DNA of 64,000 nt. Source: Botrytis cinerea B05.10 (taxonomy: Eukaryota; Ascomycota; Leotiomycetes; Helotiales; Sclerotiniaceae). Under the pieces are notes generated by a model. The model made no database searches. It saw only the letters and a program-made list of their open reading frames with translations, and was not told where the DNA came from. Numbering within the stretch: the stretch's first letter is position 1; the number at the start of each line of letters is the position of its first letter. A program made the translations under genes and the position numbers. Positions 12,054 to 25,021 of the stretch are shown piece by piece. The stretch covers positions 1,178,001 to 1,242,000 of the forward strand of contig NC_037314.1 of NCBI RefSeq assembly GCF_000143535.2, written 5' to 3'.

Positions 12054-15000
12054 TCTGTCGCATGCACTAATCTAAGTCGGAGGAAATCGTGGATGGAGAC
12101 AGTTTATATCAAAACGCTCAAAGCCGGATGTCCGTAAACCACGTCGGCAACCCTCTCTTTCTGCAGGGGAATTGTCGTACGACGGTTGTATTAAAGAACT
12201 AGAAAGAAAGAAAAGATACAACTCTGATGAATGACTGTGAATCTAAAATATGACTGATTCTTTTCCAGAGAGAGAAAAACAGCGGGAGTAAGGGATGATG
12301 AGGTGATTGAAGTAGGCAATGGGGTAGAAGTAAAATTCAAGGCCGAAGTACTTTGTTGTATGAGACGCCGGAATTGTCACAAGCAAAAGGTAAACGGCGA
12401 GCGGGGGGAAATGTAACCTCAATTTGAGTGAAGCTTATCAAGAATTTCTGGTGTGAAATGGTCATAGCGCCTCCCCGGATTTGTTGAGGAATGAGCTAAC
12501 CACCCAATCTTACTAATATTCGGGATCGTCCCGACTGTCCGATTGGTCTAATCTGAAGTGATTGATTATGTAATGATGTATAGCCCTTTCTTCTCTTCTC
12601 TCCCCCTTCCCTTCTATCTGATGAATCTCAATGATATCAAACACATATCGAATCAAAATTCAGAGGGCGAGGACGAAATAGTCAATCGCTCTAACACTCG
12701 TGTCTGTCTCACTTTGTACTCAATATCATACCATCTTCACCACTCTAACCTAGGAAGTTTTCAGCTCAATCCTTCCCAGCTCATAGTCTGTTTAGTCTTC
12801 TTTCTAGCAGGGGATTGTTCGGTCTATCTATTTCCTCTTCTACCTGTGCTTGTTTACTTTTGAAGGTCCAGCCACCCATATGCTGTCGTGCCTATGGATC
12901 CTAATACTGCGGTGTGAAAAGCAGTGGTTGCAACCTTGACTGCTGGATGAATCGCTAAAAAAAAAGAGTCATACGTGATTCCTTTGAACAATTTTCTATT
13001 TTTGACTGCAAGAATACAACTGCCACCGTATGCGCTTGGTTCATTCGGACAGTTGTCACAATGGAGAAAACTTCACTTGCACTGGCCTCCGGACAAATCG
13101 AAGAAAGGTCTTTTCTATATTTCCTGCTAAATGCTCTTATTAATCTTCATGTGCACGTGAAGACTACATCGTCTCTGACCGTACCAAAGGCAGTAAGATT
13201 TTGGATGATGTGATCTTAGAGGCTCCTCAGCGCCGGAGATTACGGAAAGCATTAACATAGTGTAGCTGGCGGTTCCCAAGATAACTTACATCTTACCAGA
13301 CTGACTGCAACAACCCAGTACGAGATCGAAACTCGGGTTCATAGAAACAAGTGTTTCGCTATAACTTGAAAAGGTTGCATCTAGATATCCTCAGACATAA
13401 AATCGAACCCAATTATGGCCCTTTGCTATACCAACATGGGTTCTTTGTCTTGAGGAAGAAACCTGAACTGATTGAGAAAGGTAAGAGATATATCCCCATG
13501 TATTTTTTACTCCAGCCCCCATGTCAAGTTCTTTCTTTGTAAGATACAATTTCAATTTCTGGCGAGCCTTCATCATGGGAATTCATGTCATGCTGAAGTA
13601 TATTTGTTTGGCCCGGTCTGAAAAGTGTAGACCAATTAGAGTGCCTTGGATTACTCTTCAACTCAAAGCTAGGCTCAAGCAACTTCATGCTTCTGAATAG
13701 TCCTAGTCCGCCAGTCATATTGCATGCCATTCTCAGCAATGGATGAATACTTGAGTCTTGTTGCAAACCAAGTGGTGAAACTTACCACACTGCTTCATTC
13801 CTTAAGTAGGTATGTCAATCCGAATACTTGCAGATTTAATTTCTTTTACTAGATATTCGATTGCACAACATGATTGTTTGATTCTCTTTCAATCAATTTA
13901 GAATTAGAACGATATCACTCGGCGCTCAATGTCAGATTTTGGTGACTGGTAATATGTTTTCTATCTACGAATCAATCTTTCGTGGTAGGTAGGTCGATGG
14001 GTTCTTTCGTGTTTTCGTGTTATATAATTTTGACCTGAAATACCAATCTTATTTGCAATAAAATCAAAGTAAAATTAGTTTTTTCTGCTATTATCTTGAG
14101 AAATACACACTGAATCATTATAGATATAGATTCCATGTCCTTGGTGCCTCAAAATCAGCTTCCTCATGCGACTTTAGTCTCCTCTTACTTCAACCAATAA
14201 TACTCGCTTATCTTTGTACAAATTATACTGTCAGGGAGAGAGGTTCTGTTATAGGTGATTGGCAAAGGTCTATGTGGAGAACATCAATCTGCTATCACTG
14301 ATAATGAGTCGACGTTACAAGCGAATGCTCTTGAGTTCTTCAGAGAAGAGGTTGGCATGAACCATAATAAAGAGACGACTCTCCAACAGGTTCCCCTTTC
14401 TTTATGACATGGAACAGAAGATGCAATAGTATCCATTGAGCTAGGAAACGAGACCTAGAGATATCTACATTTACTTGTAGCGGATGTCGAGATGGTTGAA
14501 TATAAGGGGCTGAACATTGGTATCCTGAACAAACGCTTTCTGAAATCTTTCTGTTCCTCAAGGAGAAGCTGAATATCGACCAATAAGTATTCTCAACTTT
14601 GAATATAGTGACGGGTATCAACTCTTTTCTCTAGATTCCACTAACGAGTTGCCATGCCTTTTCCTTCTTCATCAGTGAATTAGAATATGTCCTGATTAAT
14701 TGATTAATTATCCGCAGGACTTCAATTAACACACGAATCACTTCCTAATGATCATGTAGATTCACAATACCAGAATCTCACATAGTTCGAACTACAGTTT
14801 GATAATTGGATTTTCTAGACCTTTGGTTTCAATGGCAATAATCGAGTGCTTTGAGATATCAAAGCCATTTCGAGTATTGACCTGCTTTTGAAGATCGAAA
14901 GTTGAATCTAGCCCGCTAGTCTAGGCTTTTGGAAACTTTGATTTTTGGGAATTTGAACCGACGAGTAGATCCGCTTGCCTTTTATGATATATGACGCAAA

Positions 15001-15761
15001 GTCAAGCTACTGACCTCGTCTATCAGCCGCATTTCGTCTCGAAGCCGTGAACAACAAAAGAAAATTGATGGGAAGAATGGAACGAACAGCCTGGAAAGAA
15101 GACGGTAGAACGAGATCAAGATTTGGAAAGTGTGGGAATGCGGGCGTAATTAATCACATTCGACAACCCGAGACTCTACAATGCCATCATATTCTCAGTA
15201 TGATATTCAGCACAAACAATTACCGACACGCCATACCTGGTTGATCGATGACGCCGCGTGATTCGAGATTCTTTGTGTATTTATTCAACGTTGGAAGAGT
15301 GTTGATCCTTGTAGTCATACACACAATTTAGGTCTTTAATTTCGATAGGCTAATAGAATATTCTACTGTATCTTTGAAAAACTACTACCTGAAGAAGAGT
15401 GCCTAATGTACTTGGAGTTACTTGAGCATTGTTGTCGCAGCTTGGAAGTTTTGTTCAAGTCAAACCAGGATGACGCGAAAGCTTGCATCTGATGTATCTG
15501 TAAAGTTTCTTTTTGTGGTTCCATGGGGAAAACAGTAAAAAAATGAAAGCATGAGTTGAAGCCTGCGTACAGCACTTGTGAGTCATCATTGTACTTTCTT
15601 GTCTCCTACTAATGATAAGGACATCTCCCGATCTGACGGAGCTTGCTCTTCGATTCTCACCTGTGCAAGTTACAACATAAATGACATAATACTATATAAT
15701 CCACCAGAGTACATCGATTCCAGATCTTTGGTTTATCTGTTAACTAAGCGAGGATAAAATA
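12054..15761. other. 3.7 kb intergenic region, no intact gene
   Basis: Lies between the divergent adenylate kinase and DUF7726-like genes. The first few hundred bases should be the kinase promoter. A tRNA-like T-arm and several short frames were examined and not accepted. A weak coding relic is listed separately at 14251-14480. The remainder is AT-leaning without recognisable features. Confidence 0.45.
14251..14480 (+). pseudogene. Possible decayed coding relic
   Basis: On the plus strand one frame reads IGKGLCGEHQSAITDNESTL and then a Glu/Asn-rich stretch (ALEFFREEVGMNHNKETTLQ) before a stop. The protein-like text resumes in the same frame as HGTEDAIVSIELGNET, then in another frame as RPRDIYIY. 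Stops and a frame change between protein-like segments suggest a degenerate gene. The parent family was not identified. Confidence 0.25.
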
Positions 15762-16609
15762 ATGACGAGTAAACGTAAAGCGAAAGAGATTGATGGCCTC
15801 CGAACTCTCATTGAGATTGACGATGACGGTGAATACCTTCTGGTAGTCGACTTAGACCGCAACCAACTTCGTCAAGAGATTCAGAATTTTAACAGCTCGA
15901 GTGAGATGAATGCCTCGAGCTTTAAGCGACCTATCGGTGTCAGTGGTAAAAGTTATCGTAAGTTTATGAACAAGAGCGGTCATGACGAAGGAAGTGGAAG
16001 TAATGTTTACTATAATGAAGTCGCATTTTTCAAGAAAAGAGAGCAAGGCACAATACTATCTTGCTCGTTGGGTTGAAGTCAAACTGATAGTATTAGCCTG
16101 CAAGATTTCATGCCGCCAGTCTTACCATCACACTCTTTACTACCACATTCCCTTCCATCGCCATCAAATCCCACCTCGCGATCATCACCACCAACTGCCA
16201 TGCACTCACCTCCTGCGAAGAAGAAGAGACGACCATATGATGTCTCGAGTGTCAAGCTCGAAGGAGAATACATATAATCAGGGCGTTCTTCCGAAACGTA
16301 TCATCCAACGAATCTGTGTTCTGTGGTGAATTTACAAAAACATTTCCGGATGGCAGAGGAGTTCTTACAAAAACTCTTCATAATTTCGTGAAGCAGAAAA
16401 ATCCACATGGCAAGCAGAGTCCTGCTTATTATGCTGCTTATGTCTTTTTCGAGAAACCTCGCATTCGTGATGAGTCAACATCGAGAAAACTCGGAAAAGA
16501 GTTTGCGCCCGGAGACTGGATATCCCAAGTCGATGACACGTATCTATGGACCAAATTTCAGAGGGGCGTATTGAGAAAAAGACGCTTGATAGCATGGGGA
16601 AGAAAGTAG
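15762..16609 (+). pseudogene. DUF7726-like protein gene, apparently broken
   Basis: The first frame (15762-16076) starts at ATG and contains SSFKRPIGVSGKSYRKFM, NVYYNEVAFFKKRE, which resembles one repeat of the fungal DUF7726 family (small presumed DNA-binding proteins). After an in-frame TGA at 16074-16076 the same frame continues as a Pro/Ser linker and a basic PAKKKRRPYDVSSVKLEGEY segment before a TAA. The second repeat (IRAFFRNVSS, CGEFTKTFPDGRG, SPAYYAAYVFFEKPRIRD) is in another frame and ends at 16609. Introns of 25-31 bases would be needed to join the parts, too short for this genome, and the linker before IRAFFRN seems shortened. I therefore read it as a degenerate gene, with an unusual splice pattern as the alternative. 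Confidence 0.55.
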
Positions 16610-17619
16610 ATCTTGGAGGTATTGCTGTGGGTCGTGTGCACTGCCGTCGAGGTTCGTAAGGTTTGATCATTCGGCTGGATATTGCTCTTGCTCATCGATG
16701 GTTTATGTAGAAGTTTAGCCACGGTTGAATGGATCTGCTGGGTAACAGATAGCAAACGAATCAAACCCCGAATTCAATCTTAATTTAAATTGCACCAGAA
16801 ATCTCAACATATCCTTTTGCTATTGCATCGCAAAGTATCTAGGAAACAAAGTTTGCTTCGTCGCTTTCGATACGACACCAATCACAAAACTCTAAAGGCT
16901 AGGAAGTGAGAAGAGAAAGTAAGGTTAACAACAGCAGCAGCTTCTTGAACTGTCTGAGAAGTGCTAGGTGAAATCAATAACTGCTCGTACAGTATCTGAT
17001 ACATTGCGGGTTTGCTTGCGCGGTGGCACATGCAGCTGTTCTCAAATATCTACAGGGAAGAGTCGATCCACCACCGTTGATCTGACCAAGAAACCTAGTC
17101 TGATACCGTTTTATTTTCCATGAACAACCACTCGGTGTTCAAACTGTGCATACAAACTATTCATGGCATCCTTGATATGGTTCGCACGGTAGCTAGCTCG
17201 ACGACTATCTGTACTCTTGTACAACGCAAAGTCCTACATGAACCTAGCTATGAAGATATCTACTGGATTCGTGCCACGTTCTTCTAGAACATTTCACCAT
17301 GCTTAAGTCCGCTCCGTCCCGCGGCCCTATCAGTTCGCACTAGTGCATAAGCTCTGGGAATCTATCAGCACGTGATCTTCCACGGCGAATTCCAGAAGAA
17401 TCATTGCTCGATCCGTATCTGTCGTTGAGAGCATTTTAGAACTGAATGCATAACGTTTTACAACAATTCATTCTTCTCAAAAACAACTTCTATCCAGGAT
17501 ATCTCATTCCGAATAAGCTCATTCATTCTCTCTACTAAACGTTTGTGCAATATTACGATTCCGATACTCTGTTCATACCTTTTTTTGTCACATCATTCCT
17601 AAGGGAATTCGCCATAAGA
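16610..17619. other. Intergenic, promoter side of LETM1
   Basis: About 1 kb between two plus-strand units. The last 150 bases before the LETM1 start are rich in T/C on the sense strand, as is common near fungal transcription starts. No other feature was recognised. Confidence 0.5.
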
Positions 17620-19330
17620 ATGAGCGCTTCATCGAGAATCGTCCGTAGTGCGGCGCAAACATCATTCATAGGAGGTTCGTTCACATCCATTCGAGCCTGT
17701 CAATGGGGAATCAATGAAGTACTAACCGCTACTTCTAGCTCGTGCCCTTCAACGATCTTCTCTCAGTCCCACAGCAGCATATTTACGTCGTAATGCTCGA
17801 ACTCTTCCATCACAAATGCCAGCACTGGCTATTCTAATTCCACGAAGGGGTGTAACGACCGATACTCATACATCAGGAGGGGCAAACGGTGCACCACCAC
17901 CAGGTTTCAATGCCGAACAAGCCAGAAAACCAATCAAAGAAACTCCAATTAGCTCCAATGCGACATCAAAAGCTGCTGCGAAGCAAGCAGGCAAACATGA
18001 AATAGACTCCATCCCAAGCAATGAAGCCACTGGAGTAGCGAAAACCGATGCCTCTGAGGGCCTGACGCTTTCGGAACTGGCTGGTTCAACAGGAAAGTCG
18101 GTGGAAAAACCAGATGGTGAGAAAGCAGAGAAAAAGTTGACCCTCGGACAAAAGATTAAGAAAGAGGCTGCACATTATTGGGATGGTACAAAATTGCTGG
18201 GAACGGAAATTAAGATTAGTTCACGTTTAGCATTGAAGATGGCTGCAGGATATGAGCTCAGTCGCAGAGAGCACAGGCAACTACGAAGAACAGTGCAGGA
18301 TATGGCTCGATTAGTGCCATTTTCCGTATTTGTTCTTGTGCCATTCGCAGAACTTCTCCTTCCCATTGCTCTCAAGCTATTTCCCAATATGCTACCAAGC
18401 ACATACGAGGCACAAAAATCAAAGGATGCTAAAGTATCTTCACTTCGTGCAACTAGAAAGGATGTTAGCAATTTCTTGCGAAGTACCTTGAAAGAGACTG
18501 GATTGCCATTGGGTACAGCAAATGCTCACATTGAGGAATTTGCTCAATTTTTCCGCAAAGTTAGAGCTACGGGTGAAACCCCTAGTGCTTCGGAAGTCAT
18601 CAAGGTCTGTCAGATATTCAAGGACGATTTGACTTTGGACAACTTGTCTCGCCCCCAGCTCGTTGGTATGTGTAGGTACATGAACCTTAACACTTTTGGT
18701 ACCGATACCATGCTTCGTTATCAGGTTCGTCACCGTATGAGACAAATCAAGAGAGACGATCGTGCTATCAGCTTTGAGGGTGTAGAAAGTTTGTCTGTCC
18801 CAGAACTTCAGGTTGCTTGTCTCAACCGTGGTATCAGGACTCATGGAATGTCTCCCGGTCGTCTTCGCGACGATCTTCAAGCTTGGTTAGAATTGAGACT
18901 CAAGCATGGAGTTCCCTCTACATTACTGGTATTGAGCAATGCTTTTATGTATGCTCAGGGCAAGGAGGCTGAATTCTCAACCCAAATCGATGCACTTACC
19001 GGTGTTCTATCATCCATTCCAGAGGAGTTATTCCATGAGATTGAGCTTGAAGTTCATAATGCAGAGGGTGCTGCTACCAACAAACAACGTCTTGAGGTCT
19101 TGAAGGAGCAACAAGAGCTCATCGAGGAAGAAAATGAGCAAAACGAGGAGAACACTGAGGAAGGCAGAGCCACTCCCCAAGATAACGAGGACATTGATGA
19201 AAAAGAAGAGAGGCGTATGGAGGCGAAAGACGGAGCAGATAAGGATCAAGTAAGTGAGGCAATTGCTTCCGAGAAAGATGGAGAGCTATTGAAGCAGGAA
19301 GATAGCAAGGCGAGAGAAGAAAAGCCATAA
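17620..19330 (+). CDS. LETM1: LETM1/MDM38 family mitochondrial inner-membrane protein (548 aa)
   Basis: Mitochondrial inner-membrane protein needed for K+/H+ (or Ca2+/H+) exchange and, in yeast, for binding mitoribosomes. Two exons, 17620-17674 and 17739-19330, surround a 64-base intron with donor GTTCGT, branch CTAAC and acceptor TAG. The spliced start (MSASSRIVRSAAQTSF...) is Arg/Ser-rich and acid-free, as a mitochondrial targeting sequence should be. The LETM1 domain begins near residue 155 (GQKIKKEAAHYWDGTKLLGT), with one membrane segment at about 211-230 (LVPFSVFVLVPFAELLLPIA) ending in the typical FPNMLPSTY. A ribosome-binding-like domain follows. The C-terminal part is acidic and coiled-coil-like (EEENEQNEENTEEG). 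Confidence 0.96.
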
Positions 19331-19996
19331 GCTTTCTCTGATTTGTATATTTGAACATTCTTCTCACTTGTTGTTTTAAAAGCTATAGCATTACTGGATC
19401 TGGTTTACGCATGGATAAAATGGATTGGATGGGAATGCGATAGAATTTTACAGTTATAGACACTGATTGCCATGCTTGTGCATCAGATTACACAGCAGCA
19501 CAGCACAGTATTAAAATACCAATCAATACGAAAGTTTTTTGTATATTTTTTTTGTAACGGATCCAATCCAATCTGCTTGTGAGTGAACTGTCTACCCAGG
19601 TAGATAATATACTTTGAATAAAAAGCTACACTCGAGTTCGTAAGAGTGGTGAGTTCTTGACCATTGTGAAAGCGCTAAGCTCAAAGAGGGTTGGTTCCCA
19701 TTAATGGATGTCATCGGTCCGCGCCTCTAGATGTCGACGAAGGAAGGGAAGCTTCCATGATTATTGCATAGGAAAACCCCAAAAATAATTCACTACAATT
19801 ATTCTCACCACTTTTTGAGTACAAATTAAGGCAGAAATCGTATTACAACCCATTATACTATCAATCAATAATACACCGAAGTTCAAGTGAGCATTGTTCA
19901 TCGCAATCATTTGTATAGCAACAAGGCCCATACGAAACCAAGCTTCCCTACCCACGAAAACAAGCTCCGATTGCCCCGCGCACCTCAACTGCGAAG
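19331..19996. other. Intergenic
   Basis: Short spacer between LETM1 and SNX4, AT-rich just after the LETM1 stop. No extra gene was seen. Confidence 0.5.
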
Positions 19997-21445
19997 ATGG
20001 ACCACGACGATTTCGCCAATATTGAATGGCAGAACAGTCAAAGAGGGCATTCGCAAAGTGATGACGAAGGAGAAGGACCAGATACGAACAGGAAAAGTGG
20101 TGAAATACAAGCTGGCCCAAATGCAGATCCTCTTGATCTAGCGGGCATCGGGGAAGGGGTTCTAGAGTGTACAGTTGGATCACCTATCAAGGAGAATGAT
20201 GGGACTAAAGATGCATTTGTTTCATATCTTGTTACTACGCATGTTCGTCTTTATGGAAATATCGAGGGGCGCAGGGTGATTTACTGATTTGATATGCAGA
20301 CTACGTTTCCTTCTTTTCAAAAGCCTACGACGACGGTTCGAAGACGATTTACGGATTTTGTGTTTTTATACAATACTCTTTTTAGGGAATATCCAGCATG
20401 TGCTGTTCCTCCTCTACCAGATAAGCATAAGATGGAATATGTCCGAGGCGATCGATTCGGGGTCGATTTCATGCAAAGACGAGCCAACTCTCTCGCGCGT
20501 TTCCTTACCCGGCTCACTCTTCACCCTGTCCTCCGTCGTAGCGCCCTTTTGATAATCTTCCTGGAAAGTTCGGACTGGAATGCGACAATGAGGTCGCGCC
20601 CTTCTCGAGGGGCTTCTCGAGATGAACAAGCTGCAGGAGTCTTTGACAATTTCACGGATACATTTATAAATGCCTTTACCAAAGTCCATAAACCCGATCA
20701 ACGGTTCATAGAAGTCAAGGGAAAATCCGACAAATTGGATGAAGATCTTGGACACATTGAAAAGATTGTTGCTCGAGTAGCTCGCCGTGAAGGCGATTTG
20801 GAAACAGATTATAGAGATCTAGCCGAACAATTTCAGCGTTTAATCAACCTTGAGCCCGAAATTGAAACCAGTATTCACGGATTCAGCGCTAGTGTGGAAG
20901 ACACCAGTGCGGGAATCAAAACATTGAAGGAGCATACAGATCAAAATTATCTCGGAAGTTTGAGGGATATGCAGGCTTATAGTACGGCGGTCAAGAACTT
21001 GTTAAAAACTCGTGAACAGAAACAACTCGATTTTGAGCAGTTAACGGAGTATCTTGCAAAATCCACCAATGATCGGGATCAACTAGCCTCATCTCATGGT
21101 TCTGGAGCCCTGACTGGAGCGGGCGGGTTCATTCGTTCGAAGATTGAAGATGTGAGAGGAGTTGATCATGAACAATCTCGCCGAGAAAGATTACGGAGAT
21201 TGGAACTGAGGATAGAAGAATTGACAAAGGAAGTAGAAGATGCGAAGAAAACGACGGAAGCTTTCGATGAGGAGGTTGTGAGAGAAGTGGCGGATTTTGA
21301 GAGAATCAAGAGAGTTGAGTTTAGGAGTCAACTAGGTGCTTTGGCGGATGTACATAGGGATTTCTATGACGGAGTTGCGAGGATTTGGGAGGGCTATGTT
21401 AAGGAAATGGGGAGTGATCTGGTGGTTGGGGAAGTGGAGGCTTAG
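19997..21445 (+). CDS. SNX4: Sorting nexin SNX4/ATG24 (463 aa)
   Basis: PX-BAR sorting nexin that binds phosphatidylinositol 3-phosphate on endosomes and retrieves cargo; it also supports selective autophagy. Exons are 19997-20242 and 20300-21445, with a 57-base intron starting GTTCGT and ending ATGCAG. The join gives VSYLVTTHTTFPSFQ and the PX signature RRRFTDFVFLYNTL (about residues 96-109), then PPLPDKHKMEYVRGDRFG and RRANSLARFLTRLTLHP. The second half (about 195-455) is a long charged helical region matching the BAR domain. The acidic N-terminus (DFANIEWQNSQRGHSQSDDE) is usual for fungal orthologues. The length is close to the family norm. Confidence 0.96.
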
Positions 21446-22345
21446 GGTGGGAGTAAAGAGATGTTAAAATGAGGGAAGAGACGTGAAGGGTGGAAATAAG
21501 GAAGTAACGCAATGAGGTAATGCAACAGGAAGAAAGTAGATGGATCAGTGGCTGTTTGTCTTGTCTTGTCTCGTCTTATCTGATGGGAATAAATTTTCGG
21601 ATTGATTGATTGATTGATTTATTGATTGATTGCAATAAAGTACCAACCTAGGCGTTTTATGGTTTTGGAGCATGCGATTCTCATCGTGGAGAAAGAATGG
21701 AGATGGTGGGGATGGGATGATGGTTAGGGATATGATTATGAATGGGTCGTTTACGTTATGCGTTTAGGTAGACGAGAATAATGATATATACATACCACTT
21801 ATACGTGTCTTTATATTCCTAGTCCGATAGATGTATTTGGGAATCTGGAACGCTGGACGAAGATTTGTTGTTAGCCGAGGTTGGGTGGGATGGTTGCATT
21901 ATGGAGAGGAGACATTGCTGGCTGACCCGGGTGGGTCGTAGGTCTTGAAAACTGAATTGTAAGTAACCCTTTCTTTTGCTCACTTTGGAAATTGATTGAT
22001 TTGGTAATTTGCATCCTCTCCTCTCCTATCTAATCATGTCATATCATATCCTATGCTACATCTTACAAGAAGATCCATATCCAGCGAGCCATCTAGCCAT
22101 CAATCAAACCCGCAAAGATAAAAACGCCAATTGTGACCATCCATACATGCACGCATACCATGACTACCATCGATTCATCACCCAAATTTTCTCAACTTGA
22201 TTCTCAATCACCAATTGTTTAGTTTAGTTTTGTCATTCTTTTTACGATTTTCAAAAAGTGCGCCTTCCATCCCATTTCCTTCCTCTATCTCCGTGCTGAA
22301 TTTCCTACAACAATGCTGCTACCCATAACCTATATAATAACCCCA
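21446..22345. other. Convergent 3' spacer
   Basis: About 0.9 kb between the converging 3' ends of SNX4 and KEX2. It contains an ATTG microsatellite (21601-21632) and several short purine-rich and CT-rich tracts, but no gene. Confidence 0.5.
21601..21632. repeat. (ATTG)n microsatellite
   Basis: Eight tetranucleotide units of ATTG with one T-for-G interruption. Confidence 0.9.
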
Positions 22346-25021
22346 TCACTTATTCAACGGTTTTTTCTCATCCTTCACATTGACCGCGCTCTCATCATCA
22401 CTATCCTCGTCATCGTCGTCTCCAACAACATGATGTCCACTTCCGCTACCCGTCCCCTCGCTCTCTCCATCATCCTCATACAATTTCTTTTCTCTCTCAT
22501 CACCCCCATCTCTATACTCATCGTCTTCATCATCACTGCCCGCAGCAAACGCATCATAAAGCTCGCCTGCTCTCCTCTTTCCCCCCTTCTTCATACTCAT
22601 TTCTGTATTACCGGCTAAAGCTTCCGCTTCATCATCCTCGAGGAGATCAAATTCCCATTCGTCTCTTGGGTTGTTGCGGAGACGCTTGCGGCGCGCCATG
22701 TAGAGGTATACACCTAGACCTGCACAGAAAGCGGCGATGAGACCCAAAGCACCGTAGATCCAGATTTGGGTTTTGGAAGAGACACCGAAAGTGGGGAGGA
22801 AAGAAGGAATCCATGTTGATGGAGCGGTAGTCTCTGATTCTGCGGGTGCGGTGGAGGTAGGAGAGGTAAGCTCATCTTCTGTACCCGAAGGTTTGGCGTT
22901 GATAGGTCGATCGGGATGGTCAGATGGAACACTTGGAAGTTCGCCAGTTGGGGCTGCGGGGTTGGTTGGAGCTGCTGTTGCGGCTGACGTGACACCGGCA
23001 ATGGTAGTCGTGGCAATTTCGGCGTGATTATCATCGTCATGTTCAGTAGGCATTGGAAGTACGATTGCCTTTTCAGCATCGATAGACTCTCCCCATAATT
23101 TGAGATGCCAATCTGTGAAAGTTCCGTTATGTTCGTTCACGAAAGTATCCCTGACAGTGATGGTCCAAGTTCCAATACCAGATTCACCCCTATATACTTG
23201 TTAGTAAGATGCTAAAGATTGGGGTTGGAGAATATTTACCAATGAACAACAGACATGAAAGTCCAGTCGTCATATCCCTCGGGTTCAGAATCATAACGTC
23301 GTGATGCGGAAAGATGGCTAACTAGCTTATCTGGACTGACCAAGTCGACGCTCAAATCTCCTCGCTTAGTGTGTGCAATGTTCATTGTAACCTGGACATG
23401 CTCCAATCTCTCTAGATTTGCTTCCTGTAACATTTCTTTGGTAACTTCAAAGGAAACTGAGAGACCATCATCTCCTTGAGGAATGGCTTGGTTGACGTGA
23501 ATCCAAGGAGAATAGAACCAAGCTTGGGGTTTAACATTCTTGAAATCTTTTGCGGCTTCGATTGTGGCCCAGGTATCAATTTTTCCATATCCAAAAGTGT
23601 GACTGAATTTCTTTCCAATAGTTGTTGTTTGCCATTCACCAGTTTCAAGATCAACCGGCAAAGCAGTTGACATGACGAGGTATTGCATATCTCTCCAGCT
23701 GAGATCTGGTCGGATTTGCAAAACCAAAGCAAAGATTCCTGCTGCGAGAGGTGCAGCAGCGGAAGTACCACCATGTGCATCAGAACAAGTATTGGTACCG
23801 ACATCAGTTGTGTGCTATAATATAGTTAGTCTTTGTTCCGCATAAATTGGGAGTAAAACCTACAATGGAATCTCCACTTCCACTACTGTATGTAACTACA
23901 AGCTGAGCAGAACACTTCTCGGAATAATATGGGTGTAGACCCTTTCTGTCGATCGCTCCAACAGTGATACTATAAATACTGTTGGTATAGCCATCGAAAT
24001 TACAGTTGTCTTCGTTCGCGGCGCCATTTCCGGATGCGAACACATAGATTGAACCCAGTCCACCACGTCCTTTTTGAACTGCATTTACCATAGCCCTTTT
24101 AATGAGTATACCTGGAGCGTCCATCGATCTTCCATCATCAGGAGGTCCCCAGGAGCAAGAATAAATCTGGTTGTGCTGGTATGCGTAATTCATGGCGACG
24201 GCTTCATCAGCATCTGTGATCATCTTGGATAAAATACGAATTCCAGCAATCTTCGAATCATAGGCTACTCCGACACCACAAACATCGTTCTTGACAGCAG
24301 AAACTTCACCAGCACATCGTGTACCATGCTTGTCATCCGATAATCGAGGTTTTGGCTCTAGGGTATTCTCGTTGAAATCGTATGACCCTTCAGCGTAGTA
24401 ATTGGCCTTCAAATCATTGCTGTACATGTCCAACCCATCATCCACGATGGCGACAATCGAACCAGTACCAGTTATATTCTGCATCCATACATCGGTGACA
24501 TTTACGTCGTGCCCGACTTGGACTGGATTGTACAGATGCCATTGATCTTTGAATATTGGATCTTGAATCCCCAATGCCTTTTGAACGGCTTGCTGTTTCG
24601 CAACCGCGGCATCGACTGGCGGGGTGGTATCTTGTCGTTCGTCGATTTCGTATCCTTCAGGCGCGGGCCGCATTAAACCTCTCTTCTCCATTCTAGCCTT
24701 GAGCTTTTGTTTTTGGGCATACCTCACGGTATCCAGAATATCAAAGTCGCTCAGCTCCCGCTTCCGTCTCTTCCGCATCTTCAAAGCTGTATGCACAACA
24801 TCTTCATCTTGCTTGTGTGTTGAGAAAACGTGGTGGTCCTCCAACTCTCCCAGTTGGCCGTCGTGACTTAACCCTAGCCTCCCTGCGACTTGTACTGGAT
24901 CCGCGGTAGAATCGAGATGTAGGACATAGTAATCGTGAGCATCATAATTTCGTGGGCGCAGATTTACAGCATTTGCCCAAACCCCCAGGCCAAACAGGCC
25001 GATGAGCGTGTGTAATTTCAT
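22346..25021 (-). CDS. KEX2: Kexin, Golgi proprotein convertase (858 aa)
   Basis: Subtilisin-family serine protease of the trans-Golgi that cuts after Lys-Arg in secreted precursors. Exons 23864-25021, 23240-23814 and 22346-23189 are joined by introns of 49 and 50 bases. A signal peptide (MKLHTLIGLFGLGVWANA) is followed by a prodomain with basic sites, KMRKRRKRE and KARMEKR (112-114 the likely autocleavage). The catalytic triad is visible: D194 (IVDDGLD), H232 (DDKHGTRC), S404 (GGTSAAAP), plus oxyanion N332. A P domain ends near residue 590, then a Ser/Thr/Pro-rich stalk, one membrane segment (about 721-742) and a 116-residue very acidic tail. LYDAF at 788-792 is a candidate aromatic retention motif. 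Confidence 0.97.

Noticed and set aside
12558..12863. 101-codon plus-strand frame
   Set aside because: Random hydrophobic composition without motif; not supported as a gene.
14930..15045. tRNA-like text on the minus strand with CAT in a loop and GGTTCAAATTCCC
   Set aside because: The T stem does not pair and no acceptor stem can be formed; at most a tRNA remnant.
22313..22618. Hydrophobic plus-strand frame
   Set aside because: Antisense to the acidic tail of kexin, which turns into Ile/Ser/Leu-rich text on the other strand.
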